From Suillus spraguei (Eukaryota; Basidiomycota; Agaricomycetes; Boletales; Suillaceae): 64,000 bases of DNA. The notes beneath the pieces are model-generated. The model ran no database searches. It was not told the DNA's origin and worked only from the letters and a program-made list of their open reading frames with translations. Positions within the stretch are counted from its first letter, which is position 1. Each line of letters begins with the position of its first letter. Shown piece by piece: positions 58,201 through 64,000 of the stretch. The translations under genes were made by a program, and so were the position numbers. The DNA lies in assembly GCA_016800925.1 (NCBI GenBank), contig JABCPU010000171.1, positions 62,001 through 126,000 of the forward strand, in the 5' to 3' direction.

Positions 58201-59513
58201 CGCGTGTGCCTTTGCTGGTCGCTTACGTTGTGCATTGATTCGGCGCCCGACTGCATCAACAAATTGCTTGGAAAGGAAGTAAGTTGGCTCATAGAAACGA
58301 GGACAGTCACCCGCAGAACGCCGGTGACGATGATGGAAATTACCATCCGTAGCGACATGTATGTCTCCACCTTGTTCAATGGGTCGGCCGAATAGTGTGC
58401 CGCCAAAACATGCCGGACAGCGCTGTGCAAGGAGTGGTGCACATCGCCCACGGTGTAAGACAATTGAATCTGAACTTTGAGGTGGTGGTGGTTGGGGTGG
58501 TTGGAGGTTGGCCACACGGTCTCGACTTTGTTGGAGAACTGTGTCGACTTGGCGTTCGATTTCGACCTGTAGGACATCGTACCACTGTACGGCATGGCCC
58601 AGACCGCGACGAAAGGGTTCCTGCACAAGTTCACCCTGAAATAGTTTAGTAACATTAATACAAGACAAATAGATCTTACCCGTGCGTCAGTGACTTGAAA
58701 CCCTCGGCGTGAATAGTGGGTTTTGAGCGCGGATGCCAGAGCGTTGATTGCATCACAAGAACGCTCAAAGAGTGCTCGATAAAACGACAGTAGATCCACT
58801 GAGACTGCCATACGAGGTTGTGAAGGTGAAGTAGGGAATAACCCATGATGAAGGAGGACCTGCGCAAGGCTGGAGCATTCGCAGCTCAGTACGTCGATTG
58901 ATACAAATCCTGTTGACATTGCACTCGTTAGATTAGGCAATAGGAAAAAATGTAAGTACTTGCTATCGAAGAATAAACACAACATATTCGTCCTTTTATG
59001 AGCGCATGTGTGAGTCCCGCATGCTGAGATCACATCGTGAGTTTTCTCCAAGGCTTGCCCAAGAGTTCGAGCATAATAACTCAATTGCGGGTCAACGAGG
59101 GTGGGTATAAGCTTCTGCCAGTTGGCGTATAATGTATCTGTCGATTTATCGGGGAGAATGCGCCGCTTGCGTGGACTTGTCTCTATGTCTGTGAGCCTAT
59201 CAGAAGAGACTTCCTCCGACATTTGGTCTTCAGCGCCTGTGAAATCAAAATTGTGCGTGTTCATGTTGTCTGCTTCACCAGAGGGACCACCCAGTGTGGT
59301 ACGAGGAGAACACAATGTTTGGGATGATGTAGGATCCATGAGGCGTTGCATTTGAGCAAGTAGATGACGACGCTTGAGTTCCGCGCCAGGCAATGCCACG
59401 AGTGTTTGCGTTTTCCTCTTGTCTCTGGCTTTCCTCGGACTTACAAAGTGTTGCCCGAGGCCAGAGCATACGAGTTGAGCTTTACGAGTGTTCCGGGAGT
59501 TAGTTAGAGTCAT
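55257..59513 (-). CDS. KDZ transposase fused to a Ulp1-type (C48) cysteine protease
   Basis: Multi-exon gene from MTLTNSRNTRKAQLV at 59513 to the stop at 55257. N-terminal CxC-type zinc-binding region with ISACGTHTCAHKRTN and VLSCECSSLAQVL, then LFPTSPSQPRMAVSVDL. The KDZ nuclease core follows: VATDGNFHHRHRR (first acidic residue), ALICRHDIPLFFANIDTPGE, VVTLYDVGCVLARSL (second Asp), HAYGHEWACQLVHNPRM and SDGEGTERLWSRF (Glu). A long helical region comes next (HAPARLRKELDTVLALQSDL, KRAIASFFEWDKLDRAVGG). The C-terminal part has the Ulp1 catalytic set: VGHWVVCVIYL (His), LFDSLAEQK (Asp), and SLQTNGYDCGIWIL (Gln and nucleophilic Cys). All catalytic residues are present. Role: transposition, with a protease likely to act on SUMO or a SUMO-like partner, by family. 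Confidence 0.88.
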
Positions 59514-60275
59514 GGAGAGAAGATCTGCATGCGTACGATGCCTACAGAAAAACTTGTACTGAGTACATTAATTTGTATGCGATACATAAATGGACACATA
59601 CCAAGGATACCTCCAGAGCCTACTAGACGATCCTACCAGACTATTATCCATACCACGCGAGCCTACAAATGAACTGCCAGAGCCTACAAAACAAAGTGCG
59701 GGAGGCGCCGTAGGTACGCAGGAAGGGCAGGAGGCAAAATTACATGTAAGCTATTTTTAGATCGGAGGGTAGGTGGGTCTCGCAGATAGGTTTCCCACAA
59801 CATAATAACCGGGTCTCAAAGACCCTTTATAGGCACCGAAAAGTGTTGCCTGAGGTGATTAGATTTTGTATTTGCACTTACCTTGTGTCGTTGGTGTGTC
59901 CGAAACAGAATTTATATAATAACTGCATCTGTAAGGTAGTACTTAGCACACATAGATAAGTTCATGAATCCAACGAGAATCGCATTGAAAATCCGTTCTC
60001 GCAGGCTGCAGCAGGGTGTTCAAAGTAAGCAGCGATTTTCACACGATTATCGAATTTTGCATAATCGCACGCGTCATTGTCTGCTCCATTCGATCCACTT
60101 TCGGGTTTTCTAATTGTCCTCACTCAAGTCTCGTTGGAACGCAGACGACGAGGATATAGCCAGCAAAACGAGGACCCCGTTGCGAAGGCAAGGAGCCCCC
60201 AATATAACCCCAAACTCGAGCCCCTAATATACAATGCATGGGAGGGTATACAAATGGGTGGTGCGCAAAAGGTTG
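59514..60275. other. Upstream region of the KDZ gene
   Basis: Contains the transposase promoter and, at about 59970-60070, the cluster of aatcg/cgatt words (gaatcgcat, cgattttcacacgattatcg, cataatcgc) that resembles the left cluster. No gene recognised. Confidence 0.45.
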
Positions 60276-60365
60276 CTAGCGAGACAAAAAATTCGAGTGA
60301 GAAGAGATACGAGACTCAAGATTAAACAGCGTACCTAGCGAGACAAGTAATTCGAGTGAGAAGAG
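60276..60365 (+). repeat. Pair of 31-base direct repeats
   Basis: 60276-60306 and 60335-60365 both read ctagcgagacaa, then a short A-rich stretch, then attcgagtgagaagag, with few differences. Period 59 bases. A second, shorter repeat (catgccgaa.gatgcac) follows at about 60429 and 60489. Origin unknown. Confidence 0.7.
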
Positions 60366-60611
60366 GTAAGGAACTCCGCTACACCCAGTCTCGCTAGACA
60401 TAGACTTGGCAATGAGGATTGCATAAGGCATGCCGAATGATGCACGGGCCCGGCCCCATCGGCCAGAGGTGGCGGCCCTATGTAAGACATGCCGAAAGAT
60501 GCACACATCGGCCAGGCAGGCCCTCAACAAAGGTAAATTTCGGGAAGACCCGAAAGACAAGGAGCACGCTCCCTGGTGTAAATAAAGTTAAACTCGAATC
60601 ATGAAATATTC

Positions 60612-60964
60612 TCACGATCCCCGTCTCAACCTCACCTCCTCACGACCAGCAGTGACAACCCAGCGACCATCCCTTGACAACCCTACTTTTATACGACTCT
60701 TGCAGACCTCCTGAACCTTCTCAATTTCCTTACCCTCCCGCAGGTCCCATCGCCGAATAGTATTATCTCGTGATCCGCTGATCATTTGCTTGCCGTCGGG
60801 AAAATAGGAAATGTATATTTGTACTCGTTATGATTTTCGTGATCCAGCGAATGAATAATATGTGGTTCACGTCCCTCCAAGGTTATGACTGGTGTCAGAA
60901 TTGATTTGTTTTCTGCTGCACTGGAAGCCATAACTTGGCTGTATTTGCCAGATAAGGTTGACAA
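60612..60964 (-). pseudogene. WD40-repeat protein, N-terminal remnant
   Basis: Starts MSTLSGKYSQVMASSAAENK, then LTPVITLEGREPHIIHS, YFPDGKQMISGSRDNTIRRW, DLREGKEIEKVQEVC and SRDGRWVVTAGREEV, a layout common in agaricomycete WD40 proteins. It stops after one full repeat (stop at 60612-60614), far short of a seven-blade propeller. The A run at 60809-60811 (T run on the coding strand) is one base short for a continuous frame. I call a truncated copy. Confidence 0.75.
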
Positions 60965-61366
60965 GTATGTTCGTTAATGGATGTGTTCGGTGATTCCTCC
61001 TCGTGCTCTGTAAGGCTAGGCTTGATAATGAATGATTTTCAAGTCTAACTCATTCAAGTGCTGCACTGCGCCTGCTTAAGCCAGCCGTCAGTTCATCCGT
61101 GTGTGATCTCACCACGGTACTAGCAAGGATGAAGAGCGATGATGGGCATATAGGCGCGCATCACACTTCTTTACATTCTTATCTACCAGACGGCTGTGCA
61201 TCGTACAGCAAGTCCTTTTCACATACCGCCTAGCACTTTCCCCAATCTATGTGACGCGCACTCGAAGCTCCCTATGGCATGATGTAAACCATGTGTCAAC
61301 GTCAGTCCCCGCTACTATAAACTCTACGACACTCGTCGAGACATCTGATCCCAGTTAATTCTTACG
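60965..61366 (+). promoter_or_regulatory. Conserved upstream block of F-box copy 3
   Basis: 61030-61110 matches 37717-37801, 61115-61160 matches about 43055-43110, and 61185-61366 matches the reverse complement of 4284-4480. The block lies upstream of the small ORF in all three duplicated units, so it probably includes the shared promoter. No TATA box is obvious; ctataaact at 61314-61322 is a weak candidate. Confidence 0.45.
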
Positions 61367-61597
61367 ATGAGCATGAGCAGGAACATCACTACTCAGAATG
61401 TAGTGGGGAGAACCGTCTCACAAGAATGGAATCGGCACTTCAGCACGAACGGTCAAGGAGGTGCCAAGGAGACTCGAATTGAGCGAGATCTCCGTGAGTG
61501 CCTTTATGCCTGTCAAATATCAAACCTTGAACACAAGATTACTATAGCGAAAAATAGAGGTCACAGCTCGATCGACAAGTCCGTTCAACAACCTTGA
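61367..61597 (+). CDS. Small conserved ORF upstream of F-box copy 3 (76 aa)
   Basis: Begins MSMSRNITTQNVVGR, continues TRIERDLRECLYACQIS and ends AKNRGHSSIDKSVQQP. Related to the ORFs at 4050-4283 and 43197-43364. The shared LRE/FRE position is encoded by a perfect donor gtgagt at about 61492. It may be a first exon of the F-box transcript; if so it adds about 42 residues to the N-terminus through an acceptor I cannot fix. Function unknown. Confidence 0.4.
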   Translation: MSMSRNITTQNVVGRTVSQEWNRHFSTNGQGGAKETRIERDLRECLYACQISNLEHKITIAKNRGHSSIDKSVQQP

Positions 61598-61916
61598 GTT
61601 GACGGGAATACATCAAAGGCCTTCAATGGCCTAGTGGCGCCGATCGAGTGTGCCCAAGCATTGAGCGAGATCATCCTCCTACATCTCCACAGCCGTCGAC
61701 ACTGACCACTTCTCAACAATGCAAGGTCTCTAGCTGTGAATGGCAGGTGTTTTACCCAAGGCCTGCTACGAGACAATGTAATAACAAGGTGTGTTTGTTG
61801 GACCTGTGGTTGGTGAGCAGTTGAATTCAAATAGGAATGCAATGGTTGGCGGAACGATAGACTTGTTTCCTCCTTCAAATCTCCATCTCCGACATCTCAA
61901 CCTACTTTGCGATAGC

Positions 61917-63268
61917 ATGCAGGCATGCAACTCAAATGTAGATCCACCATCGGTCTCAGCTACCATCGGTGAGCGGCAGAATACTGTAAGTGCTGAGTTT
62001 TACATGCCTATATCTGAATGTAATAATAAACATCTACTTTGACAGTTGGATACGATTATAGGCGAGAACTCGAATTTATGCTTACCATCTGTCTCCGCTA
62101 CCATCGGTAAGCTGCAGAAACCTGTAAGTTCTTGGATGCATTGGCATCTGACTATAATAATAAATATTTACTTCAACAGTTAAATGTGATTGTCAGCGAG
62201 GGCTCAGGCCTTGAAACGATCAGCAACGGTATTGGATTTCGTCAGCAGGGTGGGAAGTCCCATTTTATCCGGTCCGATACTGTGCGCACGACAATCTATG
62301 ACCTTCCGACCGAAATTTTGTCAGAGATATTCTTTTACTGCTTGCCCAAACACGAGCATCTGTCGCCTGAATCAAGACTGGCTCCTATCCTATTGACCAC
62401 CATATGTCGTCGATGGAGGGAGGTTGCTGTGGGCTTTCCCAGGTTATGGTGCAACCCGCAGTTGGATGTCAAGCAAGCTGACTGGCAGAAGCGAGCTCTC
62501 TGCTACAACACCTGGCTCAGCCGATCGAGAGGATGCCCGCTGTCATTGAGGCTCAACTGTCACACTGACTGGAGCGAGCTGCAAGCCCTGCTTCAGCCAT
62601 ACCTCCAGCAAATCTCATCTCTTACAATTGAATTTTTTGCCTGTGACGGCCCCTTCATGATGGAAGACTTTCATAGACTCAAGAACCTCACCATACGCCA
62701 ATCCGCCCTCGATCGTGCACGAGTTATTAACCGCTCTCTCTCGAAATTGCCTGTGAATCTGCGCAGCATCAATCTTACGGATATGATGTTCGATCGCGAG
62801 CGATTAAATTTCTTCGGTGATTCCGCATGGGCCCATCTCACACATGTCGAGATCGCCATAAGTGGAGTGGACGCATTCCCCCAGATATTGCACTTATGTC
62901 CCAACGTCTCTTTCCTGATGATAACTGGAATGTTCCACCTGACCAGGACTGCAGAACTTGCAATCACCCATACGAACCTTCATACCTTGCACATTTATGG
63001 GTATTTATTGTTTAACCCAACCGAAAATTTTGGCCTATTCAACGTTGTCACACTCCCCAATCTTCGTGTGGTTAAAGTCGACCGTATAGGGACGTGGCCA
63101 CATGAAGAGTTCAAGGCATTTTTAATGCGGTCAAAATGTCCTCTGGAGAAGCTGATTTTCGGCGATGGGGTGTCTTCAACAGCTCAGCCTCAAGAAGAAT
63201 ACGCTACGCTTTTACCTTCTCTCAAAGTAATAACCCCAAAGCCCCTCACTATCAGTAGACGACTTTGA
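61917..63268 (+). CDS. F-box protein, paralogue copy 3, intact
   Basis: The only copy with an unbroken frame: exon 1 61917-61985 (23 codons), exon 2 62046-62123 (26 codons), exon 3 62180-63268; 411 residues. F-box: DLPTEILSEIFFYCLPKHEH and TTICRRWREVAVGFPRLWCN (about residues 85-135). The rest has spaced leucine-rich blocks (SLTIEFFACDGPFMMEDFHR, LKNLTIRQ, LSKLPVNLRSINLTD, VTLPNLRVVKV, LLPSLKVI) that probably fold as an irregular LRR for substrate binding. By family it would bind Skp1 and recruit targets to an SCF ubiquitin ligase; the target is unknown. Exons 1 and 2 end in related peptides (SVSATIG.RQNT and SVSATIGKLQKP) and exons 2 and 3 begin alike (LDTIIGE, LNVIVSE), so the small exon was duplicated in tandem. 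All introns are phase 0. Confidence 0.9.
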
Positions 63269-63905
63269 GGAGGGGGCAAGGGGAATTGCAGTGCTTTCCG
63301 AACGATTCCATTTCTCATGTACATAGCTACTATACGGCTTTGTAATGCTGGACACTTGAATCAAGTACTAGATGATTTACATTTCGGCCGGACATCAAGA
63401 GATACCAGTGGTCTACACTGTACAACCAGTAGCGCAGCCATATAAGAGGGGGGTCATTACTAGTTAAGGACAGTATCAACAAACCTCGCATAGCCCAGCA
63501 TCAGTGGCAGGAGACGCTGACTGTACTACGGCTGATTGTCAGAACAATGGAGAAACACTTGTTGGAGTTATTTGGTGACGAGCTCGATTCGGAAGGAGTC
63601 GAAACGGTGGCTTTAACCTTAAATTATCGGTGGTTATATGCTACGCGTTTGTTAGCGGGTTCCGAGTTAGATCGTACTTCGACCACGTGTCTGAGATTTG
63701 CGGATAACTCAACAACACTATGGGAAAATTAATTTGTGACAGTGCTGCGTCAGTTCCACCAGTACCACGTAACCTGCAGAGTCTTCAAATTGCAACGTCG
63801 TGTTGATGTGCTAGCAGTGGTACTAGGCGTCGTTTGTACAGCCAGAGACATCCTAGTTGAGAATCTGGTGAACCATCCTATGGCCCGTCTCCAACTATGG
63901 TAATT
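63269..63905. other. Intergenic, nothing recognised
   Basis: Downstream of F-box copy 3. Short frames (such as 63547-63732) have no recognisable motif. Confidence 0.45.
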
Positions 63906-64000
63906 TTCAACGCGCTCTTGCCCTGCTTCCTTTGCCTGTTGGAAGCGCAAAGCACCTGCAGGAACTCTGCATACATCGCATGTATTTCACGCGCAGATTG
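63906..64000 (-). repeat. Second copy of the 33.9 kb fragment, cut by the window edge
   Basis: Matches 33951-34045 in the same orientation, about 93% over 95 bases. On the minus strand it encodes REIHAMYAEFLQVLCASNRQ followed by RKQGKSAL. Similarity ends to the left at about 63905 and may continue beyond the window to the right. Confidence 0.75.

Larger units (their letters stand above)
49690..59520 (-). mobile_element. KDZ (Kyakuja-Dileera-Zisupton) DNA transposon region
   Basis: About 10 kb with two large, co-oriented, intron-rich minus-strand genes: the KDZ transposase-Ulp1 fusion and a companion of unknown role. I could not define terminal inverted repeats or a target duplication; motif clusters near 48.4 and 60.0 kb may mark the real ends, which would make the element about 11.7 kb. 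Confidence 0.75.

Noticed and set aside
1..64000. tRNA, rRNA or CRISPR loci
   Set aside because: I looked for T-loop words (gttcga.tc), conserved rRNA words and regularly spaced repeats, and found none that form a credible gene or array. A covariance-model search could still find a tRNA I missed.

Overview
The window is nuclear DNA from a filamentous basidiomycete, most likely a mushroom-forming agaricomycete. The evidence is gene architecture (many GT-AG introns of about 45-65 bases), the F-box family with an ICRRW-type core, a KDZ transposon with CxC cysteine motifs, a polyporopepsin-like protease, and an A-T-TE quinone synthetase of the atromentin-synthetase type. No species can be named from the sequence alone. 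I found no rRNA, tRNA or CRISPR array by eye.

Layout: 1-1.6 kb, 3' part of an MFS hexose transporter (+). 2-5.5 kb, two copies of a dispersed repeat around a broken F-box gene (-). 5.7-15.1 kb, a DUF7137-like membrane protein (-), an inositol monophosphatase (-), proteasome subunit alpha 5 (+) and the quinone synthetase-like enzyme (-). 15.1-18.2 kb, gene-poor, with a diverged copy of a repeat also seen at 10.8 kb. 18.2-24.9 kb, a long non-canonical G-alpha subunit (-) and a Ser/Thr-rich single-pass membrane protein (+). 26.3-36.5 kb, a housekeeping block: ASK1 (+), methylcrotonyl-CoA carboxylase alpha (-), tRNA-dihydrouridine synthase 2 (+), an MDR-family reductase (+) and the 5' remnant of a RidA gene. 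37.8-43.0 kb, a complete Ty1/copia retrotransposon with almost identical LTRs, inserted upstream of a second broken F-box copy. 46.2-47.6 kb, a pepsin-like protein lacking normal catalytic motifs (-). 49.7-59.5 kb, a KDZ transposon region with two large minus-strand genes: a transposase fused to a Ulp1-type protease, and a low-complexity companion. 60.6-64 kb, a WD40 remnant, the intact third F-box copy (+) and the edge of another duplicated fragment.

How it fits together: the middle housekeeping genes are ordinary and independent (protein turnover, inositol phosphate, leucine catabolism, kinetochore, tRNA modification). The flanks are shaped by mobile elements and segmental duplication. Three F-box units of about 2 kb share promoter, small upstream ORF and gene. 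The most unusual structure is in the copia LTR, which carries a 55-base intron-like segment next to a tandem copy of its exact spliced form. A technical caution runs through the window: seven loci, several of them normally conserved single-copy genes, each need one or more added bases to restore an open frame, which looks more like base under-calling in the assembly than biology.
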